From positions 170,530 to 234,529 of the forward strand of contig NZ_FOUX01000009.1 of NCBI RefSeq assembly GCF_900114995.1: a stretch of 64,000 bases of DNA. Reading direction: 5' to 3'. The notes beneath the pieces are model-generated. The model saw only the letters and a program-made list of their open reading frames with translations. It ran no database searches and was not told where the DNA came from. The stretch is from Chitinophaga sp. YR627 (GTDB taxonomy: Bacteria > Bacteroidota > Bacteroidia > Chitinophagales > Chitinophagaceae). Positions 52,758 to 62,155 of this stretch are shown here, in pieces; position 1 is the first letter of the stretch; every line of letters begins with the position of its first letter. Both the position numbers and the translations under genes were made by a program.

Positions 52758-53000
52758 TTACCGGGAGGCAGGTGCGGCGCATTGCTGCTGACAAGGCTTA
52801 AAAACAAACACACCCAGGTAATGAAATAGCACGCCTGTTACCCAGGAAGCAGTACTCCATGCCGGCCATGGGTAAGTGGTATCGGTGAGATACCATGCCA
52901 GCCATACCAATGGGGTGACTAACAGAAAAACGAGGAAATGAATCCTGAAACCTTTCTTAGGATTGATAGCTGCAGCTGTATGTCTGGTATTGTGTTTCAT
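52758..53000 (-). CDS. 2TM domain membrane protein
   Basis: An 80-residue membrane protein with two hydrophobic segments (GFRIHFLVFLLVTPLVWLAW and WVTGVLFHYLGVFVF) separated by about 18 residues with WPAWSTAS. A His in each helix (H20-type and FHY) is typical of the 2TM family. The frame opens 19 codons earlier at 53057, but the ATG at 53000 (MKHNTRHTAAA) directly precedes the domain. It lies between the flavoprotein and the NAD(P)-binding gene on one strand. Its role is unknown; such proteins are often near regulators or transporters. Confidence 0.75.
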   Translation of the reverse strand: MKHNTRHTAAAINPKKGFRIHFLVFLLVTPLVWLAWYLTDTTYPWPAWSTASWVTGVLFHYLGVFVFKPCQQQCAAPASR

Positions 53001-53066
53001 AACTGTAGGTTTTATTGTTTGTGATGAATATGTTTGGTTGTTAGTCGGCAGAAACATTTGTCAGAA

Positions 53067-53654
53067 TTATTTAAACTGTCTGCCTGATTGTTCTACTTTT
53101 TTCAGCCAGCTGTTGCGCAGCTTTTCGGTTGATTTTCTGATGAATCCGAAAGTAGAAAACCGGATAGGATCAAATCCTACATATCCGAAGACGATGGACT
53201 TAAGGATCTGGTATTGCGATGCGCGATAGATCAGGTAAAACCACCATTTGGGCGTATCCATTGTTACGAGTAAGCGCATGCTTTTGCCCTTCAGTAATTT
53301 TTCCGGAAAGACTTTGCCTGACTGGTGTTTGAATGCAAATCCGGGCAGTAATACCCTGTCAATAAACCCTTTAGCCAGGGCGGGCATAAAACCCCACCAG
53401 TTAGGGTAAGCCATCACAACATGGTCAGCCCATTGAATCTGTTGCTGTGCAGTGCGCAGGTCCTCTTCCAGCTGCATTGCTTCGCCTGTTTTATAACCGT
53501 CTGCAAGATTTACATCAAAATGCAGTTTTGATATGTAGATGGTCTGGGTATTAGCGCCGGCACTTTCCACACCTTTACGATAGGCATCAAGCAGCGCATT
53601 ACAGAAAGAATTTTCTGAAGGATGACCGAGTATAAGTAAGATATTCTTTGCCAT
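53067..53654 (-). CDS. NAD(P)H-dependent oxidoreductase (flavodoxin-like fold)
   Basis: A 195-residue flavoprotein of the NQO1/MdaB/KefF group that transfers two electrons from NAD(P)H to quinones or other acceptors. It begins MAKNILLILGHPSENSFC (phosphate-binding loop of FMN/FAD) and has VMAYPNWWGFMPALAKGFID, which contacts the flavin, then VTMDTPKWWF. The frame opens further upstream only with a TTG (53726); the ATG at 53654 is the true start. The Crp/Fnr regulator gene lies 75 bases upstream on the same strand and may control it. Confidence 0.88.
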   Translation of the reverse strand: MAKNILLILGHPSENSFCNALLDAYRKGVESAGANTQTIYISKLHFDVNLADGYKTGEAMQLEEDLRTAQQQIQWADHVVMAYPNWWGFMPALAKGFIDRVLLPGFAFKHQSGKVFPEKLLKGKSMRLLVTMDTPKWWFYLIYRASQYQILKSIVFGYVGFDPIRFSTFGFIRKSTEKLRNSWLKKVEQSGRQFK

Positions 53655-53729
53655 TGCAGTTTGTTTTAAGTTGATACTGCAAAGCTCCGGTATATGTGAA
53701 AGGGGGACCTGACGCAAATGCGTCAAAAA

Positions 53730-54320
53730 CTATTTATGGGCTAATTTCTGGCGAATACGGGTAAGTGTCTGCCGCTCGATACCGAGATAGCTGGAAAGCT
53801 GGGATAATGAGACCCTGTTGAATAAGGGGGCATGGTGCTCCGCAAAATCAAGATAACGTTCTTCAGCGGTCTGAAAAACAAAGCTTTCTATACGCGCCTG
53901 TTGCCTTTTTAGGATCTCTTCTGCCACCAGCCGGCCATACCTCTCAAACTTTGGGTACTGCTGGTATATCCATTGCAGGTCTTCGAATGTCAGGCAGAGG
54001 AAGGTGGTCGGCTCCAGGCACTGGATCGTGTAACTGCTGGGTTGACGGGTGATAAACGCCGGGTAATGTGTTGCATAATCACCCTCCGCATAGAAACCAA
54101 CATTGATCTCATTACCATTGAGGTCTACGAAAAACGACCGGATCAGGCCTTTGGTAACAAAGCCCAGCGCCTTCTGAACTTTACCTGATTGAATAAAAAG
54201 GTCTTTCTTATCCAGCTCCAGCAGGGTTAGTTTTGCGGCAAACTGAGCAAGTTCTTCATCAGTCAGGTCGGGGCAGAGCGCCCTGATCGAACGTACATAT
54301 ATTTCAGCGTCTGCCTGCAT
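53730..54320 (-). CDS. Crp/Fnr family transcriptional regulator
   Basis: A 196-residue regulator: cyclic-nucleotide-binding-like beta barrel (about 25-120; IQSGKVQKALGFVTKGLIRSF and NVGFYAEGDYATHYPAF), a long dimer helix (LVAEEILKRQQARIESFVF) and a C-terminal winged helix (RVSLSQLSSYLGIERQTLTRI). The conserved Arg-Ser of cAMP-binding CRP is not seen in the usual form, so the ligand may be absent or different; no Fnr cysteine cluster is present. It is the first gene of the cluster with the flavoprotein, the 2TM protein and the NAD(P)-binding protein. Confidence 0.9.
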   Translation of the reverse strand: MQADAEIYVRSIRALCPDLTDEELAQFAAKLTLLELDKKDLFIQSGKVQKALGFVTKGLIRSFFVDLNGNEINVGFYAEGDYATHYPAFITRQPSSYTIQCLEPTTFLCLTFEDLQWIYQQYPKFERYGRLVAEEILKRQQARIESFVFQTAEERYLDFAEHHAPLFNRVSLSQLSSYLGIERQTLTRIRQKLAHK

Positions 54321-54658
54321 ATCTGAATTGTTTTACCGGGTATAGAGATCTCTGTGAAAGTAAATATAACACTTAGCGGACTGTTGAAAAAGTAATCGCG
54401 CAACCCAACTGATCATTTAGGTGACAAATATCCTACTGATCCGGGCAATACCAGCCCTTTACCAGCCATATACATGGCGTGTATGTGGACTCGATCAGGT
54501 CATACCGCTCGCCGGGTAGCTGCCCTTTGTCTGACACTATCCCAATTCCCCCCACCGATGTAGATAAGATTAGCCAGCGTTAATAATTTCAAAACCTTTC
54601 CTTAACATTAAGTTCATCTGCCTTCTGTACTCTTGCCGCCTCAAACCTATATGCAAAT
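54321..54658. other. 338-base gap between the Crp/Fnr gene and the choice-of-anchor gene
   Basis: It must hold the promoters of two divergent genes, although I see no clean -33/-7 pair. A minus-strand frame at 54433-54579 (about 48 codons without ATG) has coding-like composition and may be a relic. Confidence 0.5.
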
Positions 54659-56164
54659 ATGAAATTCAAACACCTGTTACCATTTGCCATAATGGCTATC
54701 CTGGCGGCCTGTTCTAAAGATGACATGCCTGGTGAATCAATCGTTAATGAAGACGCTTCCACTTTCGCAGAAATTGGTACACTGGACATTGGTGAAGCTG
54801 GTGCAGCTGAGATCAGCGCTTATGATCCAACTACGAAAAGACTGTTTGTCGTGAATAACGGCGGCGTTAATAAGATCGATGTGATAGACCTGAGCGATCC
54901 CGCTAAAATGAAGGTGATCCACTCTATTCCAACCAACAGCGGCGCTGTAAACAGCGTATCTGTATTCGATGGGAAACTGGCTGCTGCTATTGAATCCCTG
55001 GACAAACAACAGCCTGGCAGAGTTACCGTTTACAATACCAATAGCTATGCAGAGATCAAGACAATCGCTACCGGTGCTTTACCAGACATGGTAACTTTCA
55101 GCCCGGATGGTAAATATATCCTGACTGCCAATGAAGGCGAACCTAGTGCAGATTACTCAAACGATCCGGTAGGTTCTGTTTCTGTGATCAGCGTGAGCGA
55201 TAACTACAGTGTTGTAAACATTGACTTCAGCAGCTTCGCGTCTCAGCAGGCAGCGTTGCAACAGAAAGGTCTGCGCGTATTCGGTCCGAATGCCTCTTTT
55301 GCACAGGATATGGAACCGGAATATATCGCGGTATCACCAGATTCTAAAACTGCCTGGGTAACGCTGCAGGAAAACAACGCCATCGCGAAGATCGACCTGA
55401 CTACTAAAACTGCCACCAACATCTTCCCACTGGGTTTCAAAGACTATAATCAGGATGCAAATGCGATCGACCCTTCTGATAAGGACAATACAATTGCTTT
55501 CGGTAAATGGCCGGTAAAAGGCATCTATATGCCAGACGCTATCGCTGTTTTACAGACAGATGGTGGTATTCCTTACCTGTTCACCGCAAACGAAGGTGAT
55601 GTACGTGAATACACCGCTTTTGCAGAAGCAAGACGTATTAAAAGCCTTACGCTGGACGCAACTGCATTCCCTAATGCAGCTGACTTACAGAGCGATGCTA
55701 AACTGGGCCGTCTGAACGTAACATCTACCCTGGGTGATGTGAACGGTGATGGTATCTATGAATCCCTGTACTCCTTCGGTGCACGTTCTTTCAGCGTATG
55801 GAACGGTACCAGTGGTACACTGGTATATGACAGCAAAAACGAACTGGAAACAAAAGTAAATGCTGCTGGTTATTATGACGATAACCGTAGTGATGATAAA
55901 GGTGTAGAACCAGAAGGTATCACCCTCGGTAAAGTAGGTAACAAAAATATCGCTTTCGTTGGTATGGAAAGAGTAGATGCAGTTGCTGTATACGATGTAA
56001 CCAAACCTGAAGCGCCATCCTTCCTGCAGCTCCTGAAATCAGGTGATGCTCCGGAAGGCGTACTGTTTGTATCAGCTGCGAATAGCCCTACCGGCAAAAG
56101 CCTGCTGATCGTGAGCAGCGAAGATGACGGCGTATTAAAAGTATATTCTCCGAAGACCTTATAA
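54659..56164 (+). CDS. Choice-of-anchor I lipoprotein
   Basis: A 501-residue lipoprotein with lipobox LAAC (C18) after a short signal sequence. The body is a beta-propeller-like repeat domain (about 40-490) with YVTN-type strands, including LFVVNNGGVNKIDVIDLSD, PDGKYILTANEGEPSADYSN, PDSKTAWVTLQENNAIAKID and EPEGITLGKVGNKNIAFVGM. The choice-of-anchor I signature GFKDYNQDANAIDPSDKDN is present. Members are secreted or surface proteins related to alkaline-phosphatase-like esterases; the activity here is unknown. It ends in a strong terminator shared with the convergent gene. Confidence 0.85.
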   Translation: MKFKHLLPFAIMAILAACSKDDMPGESIVNEDASTFAEIGTLDIGEAGAAEISAYDPTTKRLFVVNNGGVNKIDVIDLSDPAKMKVIHSIPTNSGAVNSVSVFDGKLAAAIESLDKQQPGRVTVYNTNSYAEIKTIATGALPDMVTFSPDGKYILTANEGEPSADYSNDPVGSVSVISVSDNYSVVNIDFSSFASQQAALQQKGLRVFGPNASFAQDMEPEYIAVSPDSKTAWVTLQENNAIAKIDLTTKTATNIFPLGFKDYNQDANAIDPSDKDNTIAFGKWPVKGIYMPDAIAVLQTDGGIPYLFTANEGDVREYTAFAEARRIKSLTLDATAFPNAADLQSDAKLGRLNVTSTLGDVNGDGIYESLYSFGARSFSVWNGTSGTLVYDSKNELETKVNAAGYYDDNRSDDKGVEPEGITLGKVGNKNIAFVGMERVDAVAVYDVTKPEAPSFLQLLKSGDAPEGVLFVSAANSPTGKSLLIVSSEDDGVLKVYSPKTL

Positions 56165-56186
56165 TCGTCTCCTGTAACTGATAAGT

Positions 56187-56223
56187 AAAGGGCCATCTCA
56201 AAAATAAACTGAGATGGCCCTTT
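56187..56223. terminator. Bidirectional terminator after the choice-of-anchor gene
   Basis: A 14-bp perfect stem AAAGGGCCATCTCA / TGAGATGGCCCTTT with a 9-nt loop between convergent genes. Confidence 0.92.
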
Positions 56224-56240
56224 GCTTATTAATACAATAA

Positions 56241-57248
56241 CTATTTCCGTACTGCTTCGCTTCCGCTAACAATCAGGAACCCCTTATATGTCTTCATGTT
56301 GGTCAATGCAAATCGGGGTGGCAGACCACTACCATAACGCTCCCAGCGTTGTTGTCCCTCAACCTTGCGGTAAACCCCATCCCACTGACCAGCAAAAACA
56401 GTTCCCTGACTGGCCACTACATTGAAAGTATAAAAGTCGTGCGGCATTCCCTGCTGTACACTCTTCCAGCTTGTACCACCATCAGTGGAGGCAAAGAGTT
56501 CATTATATGTCATCGCATACAGCGTATTTCCCACAGTACTTATGTTATGAAGAGAATGACCGGCTAATCCCTGTTGCCAGTCAGATCGCATTTTTGATGT
56601 AAAAAAAGCACCCTGATTGGTACCAATCCAGATATGAGCTCCATCAGCAGTAATCCCGTTCACCTGCATCGTATTGTTACCATACACCTGCACCCATTGT
56701 TTTTTATGTTCGTTATAGCTGAATAAACCAGCGTTCGTGCCTGCATATAATTTATTGTCAATTTCCACAAAGCGACGAATGGTCTGGCTTACCAATCCGG
56801 CATCAATATGTTGCCAGTGCTTCCCATTATCTTTTGAAGAAAAAACGCCTGCATGTTGTGTGCCCAGGTAAATAGCCTGCTTATGAAAGATCAGGGCTGC
56901 CGGATTGGCCGCCACAATATTTACCTGCATAGGAATCTCCTTCCAGCGATTTAACTTCTCATTAAAAAGATATACTCCATAATTCCGGACAGCAATAGCC
57001 ACTATTCCCTCTCCGACAGCAATGGCCCCCAAGCCTATTTTCGCGTCAGCGGGTAATCCGTTGCTGGTGTTCTTCCAGCTGGCGCCATTATCCGAAGAAA
57101 AGAAAACGATCCCCCTGTTATCTGCTGCCGCAGGTTCCCGGACGGTGGATAAATGTGTTTCAGCAATAGTCCCGGAAGGGAAGTCCGGTGATACGTGCGT
57201 TACCCATTGTATGAGGCTTAACAGGGATGTGAGGGCTATTATTTTCAT
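56241..57248 (-). CDS. Exported beta-propeller protein with Asp-box (BNR) repeats
   Basis: A 335-residue protein with a probable signal peptide (MKIIALTSLLSLIQWVTHVS). At least three Asp boxes of the S-x-D-x-G-x-x-W type are visible: SSDNGASWKN, SKDNGKHWQH and STDGGTSWKS. These are the loops of a sialidase-like or sortilin-like beta-propeller. The catalytic Arg triad and Tyr of true sialidases were not found, so an enzyme role is not supported. The frame opens 20 codons earlier at 57308, but the ATG at 57248 starts the signal peptide. It is convergent with the choice-of-anchor gene. Confidence 0.8.
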   Translation of the reverse strand: MKIIALTSLLSLIQWVTHVSPDFPSGTIAETHLSTVREPAAADNRGIVFFSSDNGASWKNTSNGLPADAKIGLGAIAVGEGIVAIAVRNYGVYLFNEKLNRWKEIPMQVNIVAANPAALIFHKQAIYLGTQHAGVFSSKDNGKHWQHIDAGLVSQTIRRFVEIDNKLYAGTNAGLFSYNEHKKQWVQVYGNNTMQVNGITADGAHIWIGTNQGAFFTSKMRSDWQQGLAGHSLHNISTVGNTLYAMTYNELFASTDGGTSWKSVQQGMPHDFYTFNVVASQGTVFAGQWDGVYRKVEGQQRWERYGSGLPPRFALTNMKTYKGFLIVSGSEAVRK

Positions 57249-57354
57249 AACTAAGATTTCTGCTATGAATTTACTGAAATTCCGAGGCACTTCTTTCCTA
57301 CTACGCATGTCCCCTCAACAGGTAAACACTTCAGGCCCAAGACAGTTTCTTTTG

Positions 57355-57362
57355 TAACTTTG
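57355..57362 (+). promoter_or_regulatory. -7 box of the J-domain gene
   Basis: TAACTTTG, 17 bases before the ATG; no clear TTG at -33. A very short leader is implied. Confidence 0.4.
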
Positions 57363-57379
57363 CCCCCAAAGCAGGGAAT

Positions 57380-58435
57380 ATGTCGCAGGAACTGAATAAA
57401 CGACCCGGAGAACTGATTATCAATCAGTCAGAAAAAGCCGGACTTAGTAAGGAACAACAGACCTTTAATAAACTCATACAGAAAATTGCCCAGCTACGGC
57501 AGGAGCTGAAAGATACCGCTGCCATCCTCGATAAGCAGCTGCAGCTTTATCTGAAGCAGATCTATCCACAGATGCAACAGGTGGTTGGTCTGCGGTCAGC
57601 CGTCGTCGTACTGATGAATGAGTTCATGACTATTTCCAAAGGACTCTCCGGACATGAGAAAGAAGCCCTTCGCCTGCTGATCATCAATCAGCTGCATGAG
57701 ATATTCCGCTATCAGCAGGAAGAGCCGGAAGGCGAGTTACTGGAGATTTTCAATGCCCTGTCTGAAGTCACTTACCAGGACCTCACAGAACAATACCTTG
57801 CTAAACTGAGGGCCGCTACTGCTGCGAAAGAAAAGGAAGAAGAGACAGCTGAAACGACACTGCCGATGAAGACAACCGAACTGGAGCCAACAGGAAATGA
57901 TAAACGTAAAACAAAACAGCAGCTACAGAAAGAAGAAAAAGAACGCCTGCTGGAAGAACTGCGCAGAAAAAATGTACACCATCTCTACAGACAACTGGCC
58001 AAAGTATTTCATCCCGATCTGGAACAGGATCCTGCCAGGATACAGTTAAAAGAAGAACTCATGAAGCAGCTGACCATCGCCCGGGAAAAGGGGGATCTGC
58101 TGACGATGCTGGAACTGGAACTGAACTGGATCCAGCAGGAAGACAGACATCCGGATCAGCTCACCAATGAAAAACTGCGCCTGTATAATACCACTTTACA
58201 GGAACAGGTGAAGGACCTGCAACAACAGATCAATAACCTGTTCAATCATCCCAGATATGCATTTTTACAGGGGTTTGCAAAAAATGTACAGGGCGTCCGG
58301 TTCATTGACTGGAAGACGGAAAAGAATAACCTCGACAATCTCGCACAGGGATTGAAAGAGATCATTGCGGGCCTGTCCATGGATACCAAGCATGCCCTGA
58401 AGGTGCTTAAAGGGGTATTAAAGTGGAATACCTAG
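57380..58435 (+). CDS. J-domain protein with coiled coils
   Basis: A 351-residue cytoplasmic protein. The N-terminal half is helical with coiled-coil character (about 20-165) and an acidic/Lys linker. A J-like segment lies around 195-245: HLYRQLAKVFHPDLEQDP with the HPD triplet at H211-P212-D213, which stimulates DnaK ATPase in known family members. A second coil (about 265-295: LQEQVKDLQQQINNLF) and a C-terminal helical part follow. It is not a full DnaJ (no Gly/Phe or Cys-rich zinc region). A DnaK partner is inferred, not shown. The stop lies 6 bases before the stop of the convergent FdhF-like gene, with no terminator between. Confidence 0.75.
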   Translation: MSQELNKRPGELIINQSEKAGLSKEQQTFNKLIQKIAQLRQELKDTAAILDKQLQLYLKQIYPQMQQVVGLRSAVVVLMNEFMTISKGLSGHEKEALRLLIINQLHEIFRYQQEEPEGELLEIFNALSEVTYQDLTEQYLAKLRAATAAKEKEEETAETTLPMKTTELEPTGNDKRKTKQQLQKEEKERLLEELRRKNVHHLYRQLAKVFHPDLEQDPARIQLKEELMKQLTIAREKGDLLTMLELELNWIQQEDRHPDQLTNEKLRLYNTTLQEQVKDLQQQINNLFNHPRYAFLQGFAKNVQGVRFIDWKTEKNNLDNLAQGLKEIIAGLSMDTKHALKVLKGVLKWNT

Positions 58436-58441
58436 TGCCAG

Positions 58442-60763
58442 CTATTCCTGCTGTGGTAAATGTTTTCTGATCTTTATCACCACACGTTTGGATGCAGGCA
58501 TATTACTTTCATCCACTACATTATTGATTGAGACCAATACATTAGTTTCAGGAAAATAAGTGACCGTATCCTTTACAGGAATACTGTAAGGTACCACTAT
58601 AAACAGGCGGGCAACTCGTTCTATGCCATCGTCATAATTAAAGAGATCTACTTTATCTCCTTCTGTGAAACCTGCCTTCTGCATATCAGCAGGATTCATG
58701 AAGATGACACGACGTTCATTTTTAATTCCCCTGTAACGGTCTTCCAGTCCGTAGATAGTTGTATTGAACTGATCATGCGTGCGCGTTGTAGCCATTGCAT
58801 ATTCATCATCGGCCAGTTGATTGAGAGGAACACTGGTCAATGAAAACGCCGCATGCGTATCTGAAGTAGTACTTTTAAAAACGCCTTCTCTAGGGCCATT
58901 TGGCAGATAGAAGCCATTGCGTTGTCTTACCTTGTTATTATAATCTTCAAACCCGGGTATACAGGCAGCGATGGCATCCCTGACAGCATCATAGTTATTT
59001 TCAAACAGGTCCCAGTCCACCACAGAACGTTTCCCAAGCGTCGCTTTTGCCATTCTGCATACAACATGTGTTTCATTCAGCAACTGATCTGACACCGGTG
59101 TCAGCATCCCTTTAGATGCCTGAACAACACCCATGGAGTTTTCCGTGCTGATAAACTGCGCCTCTCCATTTACCATATCTATATCACTACGGGAGAGCAC
59201 CGGTAATATCAATGCTTCTTCGCCGTGTACCAGGTGGCCACGGTTTAGTTTTGTAGACACATATACACTCAGTTTCAGCTTTCTCATAGCAGCTGCAGTG
59301 AACGTCGTGTCCGGTGTAGCGGAGAGGAAATTACCACCCATGGCAAAGAAGACCTTCACTTTTTCTTCATGCATGGCTTTGATAGCTTTGACCACATCAT
59401 ATCCATGCTCGCGGGGCGGGTTGAAACCAAATACTGCCTGCAAACGGTCCAGCTGATCTTTATGTGGTTTCTCCATGATCATCATCGTACGGTTTCCCTG
59501 TACATTACTGTGACCACGTACCGGACAAACACCACCACCAGGTATACCGATACTGCCTTTTAACAGGAGCAGGTTCACAATCTCTTTCAGCATATCCACA
59601 CCATTCTTCTGTTGTGTGAGTCCCATACCCCAGCAGATGATGATCCTTTTTTTATTCCGCAGCATCTCTGCTGCTGCCCTTATTTCACTAACCGGCACTG
59701 CGGACGCGGCGGCCAGTTCTTCCAGGCGGTAGGTTTTCAATTGTTCGATAAAGGCCTTATATCCGACTGTATTTTTAGCGATGAATCCATGATCAAAGAC
59801 CTGTCCCGGCAGCTGTTCTTCTGCTTCATAGAGCAATAATTCAATGGCCTTCAGCAGGGCCATATCCCCGTTGATCTTTACCTGCAGGAACAGATCGGCC
59901 AGTTTAACCCCATGTCCCAGCACACCATTTGCCTGCTGCGGATTCCTGAATCCCATTAATCCGGCTTCCGGCAGTGGATTGATGGCAATGATCTTCGCAC
60001 CCTTACGTTTACCTTTTTCAAGGGCGCTCATCATGCGCGGCGCATTGGTGCCTGGATTATGACCAATGATGATAATCACATCTGTATCGTAAAAGTCTTC
60101 CAGCTTTACAGACCCTTTGCCCAATCCAATGGATTCACTCAGGGCAACACCTGAGGTCTCATGACACATATTAGAGCAATCCGGCATATTGTTGGTGCCG
60201 AATTCCCTGACAAACAACTGGTATACAAAAGAGGCTTCATTGCTGGTACGGCCGGACGTGTAAAAGGCTGCTTCATTGGGAGAAGCCAATGCATTCAGGT
60301 GTGTCCCAATTTTTTTGAAGGCGTCTTCCCAGGAGATCGGCTGATAATAAGCCCCTCCCTTGGGCAGATACATTGGTTCGGCGAGACGGCCTTTTTTACC
60401 GATCTCATAGTCTGTGAGTTTTGCCAGATCAGCTACTGCGTTTTGTGCAAAAAAAGTAGCTGTCAATTTTTTCGTCGTTGCTTCTTCTGCAAGTGCCTTC
60501 GCGCCATTTTCACAATACTCACCAACCGGAGACCGATCATCATCCGGATCGGGCCATGCACAGCTGGGACAGTCAAAGCCACCCCGCTGATTCATTTTAA
60601 ACAGGGCGATCATTCCTCTGATAGCAATGTGTTCTTCCCTCAGATCACTGAGTGCGGCCAATACGGCCGGGATGCCTGCTGCCCAGTGTTTGGCTTGCTT
60701 TACTTCCAGCTTTAATAATTTTACAGGATTCTCTGCTGATGGTATCTTTTGTTCCTCTCTCAT
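58442..60763 (-). CDS. FdhF/YdeP-type molybdopterin oxidoreductase
   Basis: A 773-residue bis-MGD enzyme of the FdhF/YdeP group. The N-terminal cluster-like motif is FDCPSCAWPDP (C65, C68) with C84 in EYCENGAKAL. Motifs of the family follow: RTSNEASFVYQLFVREFGTN, PDCSNMCHETSG, IIIGHNPGTNAPRMMS and the bis-MGD part at the end (YFPETNVL, then NMPASKRVVIKI). No selenocysteine is evident. YdeP-like enzymes are linked to acid resistance or redox in E. coli, with unproven substrate; true formate dehydrogenase partners (FdhD, electron carriers) are not near. It is a single-gene unit. Confidence 0.88.
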   Translation of the reverse strand: MREEQKIPSAENPVKLLKLEVKQAKHWAAGIPAVLAALSDLREEHIAIRGMIALFKMNQRGGFDCPSCAWPDPDDDRSPVGEYCENGAKALAEEATTKKLTATFFAQNAVADLAKLTDYEIGKKGRLAEPMYLPKGGAYYQPISWEDAFKKIGTHLNALASPNEAAFYTSGRTSNEASFVYQLFVREFGTNNMPDCSNMCHETSGVALSESIGLGKGSVKLEDFYDTDVIIIIGHNPGTNAPRMMSALEKGKRKGAKIIAINPLPEAGLMGFRNPQQANGVLGHGVKLADLFLQVKINGDMALLKAIELLLYEAEEQLPGQVFDHGFIAKNTVGYKAFIEQLKTYRLEELAAASAVPVSEIRAAAEMLRNKKRIIICWGMGLTQQKNGVDMLKEIVNLLLLKGSIGIPGGGVCPVRGHSNVQGNRTMMIMEKPHKDQLDRLQAVFGFNPPREHGYDVVKAIKAMHEEKVKVFFAMGGNFLSATPDTTFTAAAMRKLKLSVYVSTKLNRGHLVHGEEALILPVLSRSDIDMVNGEAQFISTENSMGVVQASKGMLTPVSDQLLNETHVVCRMAKATLGKRSVVDWDLFENNYDAVRDAIAACIPGFEDYNNKVRQRNGFYLPNGPREGVFKSTTSDTHAAFSLTSVPLNQLADDEYAMATTRTHDQFNTTIYGLEDRYRGIKNERRVIFMNPADMQKAGFTEGDKVDLFNYDDGIERVARLFIVVPYSIPVKDTVTYFPETNVLVSINNVVDESNMPASKRVVIKIRKHLPQQE

Positions 60764-60920
60764 GGCATTTTATTAATGATCCATTAGCAGAACAACTCAG
60801 CAGATGAGATAGTTCAGTCATCCACCCTTTTTACCGGTGCTGTAGTAAGGGCTTGCATCTTAGCAGATTATGGCGCATATTTGCGCCCAGGTCTCAATAT
60901 TCCACAATTAAAAAGAAGTC

Positions 60921-62057
60921 ATGCACGTAAACAGGACACAGGATCCTCATGTAATTACTAAACCACATTTCGAAATTCTAGACGGGCTAAGAGGGCTTGC
61001 GGCCATTGCAGTAGTCATTTTCCACTTTATGGAGATTGCCGTTCCCGACTATCACAACAGCTTCATTTCACATTCGTATCTCGCTGTCGATTTCTTTTTC
61101 TGTCTCTCCGGATTTGTCATCGCTTATGCCTACGACACTAAAATTGCGCAAATAGGTGTTGTTGAGTTTATGAAACTAAGGCTGATCCGCCTGCATCCGT
61201 TGGTAGTCATCGGCGCATTGATCGGGCTGATCGTATTTATATTCGATCCGTTCAGCAATCTCTATCAGACCTATGCCAGTAAAACGCTGCTGGTGTTTTT
61301 GTCTGCCAGTCTGATGATCCCCTATCCACTGGTAAAGGAGCGGTATTTTAATCTTTTCCATCTGAACCCTCCTACCTGGTCGTTGTTCTGGGAATACATC
61401 GCCAATATTTTTTATGCATTGGTGCTGGTGCGGATAAAGAATATTAAGATCCTCTGGGTACTGACTATCCTTGCAGCAGGTGCGCTATTCTACGCTTCCA
61501 AACAGGCGAATTTCCTCGCCGTGGGATGGGGTGGTGACAATGTCTCCGCTGGTGCTGCCAGGGTTGCTTATTCCTTCCTGGCCGGCATACTGGCTTATCG
61601 TTCCGGTAAGATCATCCGTTCCGAAATCGGATTTATGCTGATAGGGGCATTACTACTGGCTACCTTTATGATTCCTTTTTCGGAAAAGTATAACTGGTAC
61701 CTCGATCCACTGGTGGTGATCTTCTTTTTCCCTTTTCTTGTGTTGCTGGGAGCAGGTGCGCAGACCAATCATTTCAGCCATAAGATCTGTAAGTTCTCCG
61801 GAGATATTTCCTACCCGCTGTATATGATCCACTATCCTTTCATCTGGCTGTTTATGAGTTATGTTGAGAAGTATAAGCCTTCATTACCAACCATGGTATG
61901 GATCATGATAGCCGGTACAGTACTATTGACAGCAATGGCTTATCTGGTGTTGCAATATATCGATACACCGATACGGAAATGGCTGAAGAACAGAAGAGCA
62001 GTACCTGCTGTTGCCGTGGTGGGCAAGCCTGCAAAAGTTGAGCATCAACATTCGTAA
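60921..62057 (+). CDS. Membrane O-acyltransferase (acyltransferase 3 family), paralogue
   Basis: A 378-residue OafA-type acyltransferase with about ten helices. The N-terminus has FEILDGLRGLAAIAVVIFHF with active-site His H35, then LAVDFFFCLSGFVIAYAYD. The loop MKLRLIRLHPLVV, NPPTWSLFWEYIANIFYAL and GDISYPLYMIHYPF follow. It matches the 47898-49010 gene across the whole length with the same loop pattern, so the two are recent or long-standing paralogues about 12 kb apart. The acyl donor and acceptor are unknown. It is divergent from the FdhF-like gene. Confidence 0.9.
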   Translation: MHVNRTQDPHVITKPHFEILDGLRGLAAIAVVIFHFMEIAVPDYHNSFISHSYLAVDFFFCLSGFVIAYAYDTKIAQIGVVEFMKLRLIRLHPLVVIGALIGLIVFIFDPFSNLYQTYASKTLLVFLSASLMIPYPLVKERYFNLFHLNPPTWSLFWEYIANIFYALVLVRIKNIKILWVLTILAAGALFYASKQANFLAVGWGGDNVSAGAARVAYSFLAGILAYRSGKIIRSEIGFMLIGALLLATFMIPFSEKYNWYLDPLVVIFFFPFLVLLGAGAQTNHFSHKICKFSGDISYPLYMIHYPFIWLFMSYVEKYKPSLPTMVWIMIAGTVLLTAMAYLVLQYIDTPIRKWLKNRRAVPAVAVVGKPAKVEHQHS

Positions 62058-62073
62058 GCGACAGGTAAGATTT

Positions 62074-62113
62074 AAAAGAGAATGGTCCGCCAGATAGCGG
62101 ACCATTCTCTTTT
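62074..62113. terminator. Bidirectional terminator after the second acyltransferase
   Basis: A 17-bp perfect stem AAAAGAGAATGGTCCGC / GCGGACCATTCTCTTTT with a 6-nt loop between convergent genes. Confidence 0.95.
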
Positions 62114-62155
62114 ATAACAGTTTTATTGACCGTCTCTATCATTTTCTTTACCCGA

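Noticed and set aside
53655..53726. TTG start of the flavoprotein gene at 53726
   Set aside because: The ATG at 53654 starts MAKNILLILGHPSENSF, the true beginning of the flavodoxin-like domain.
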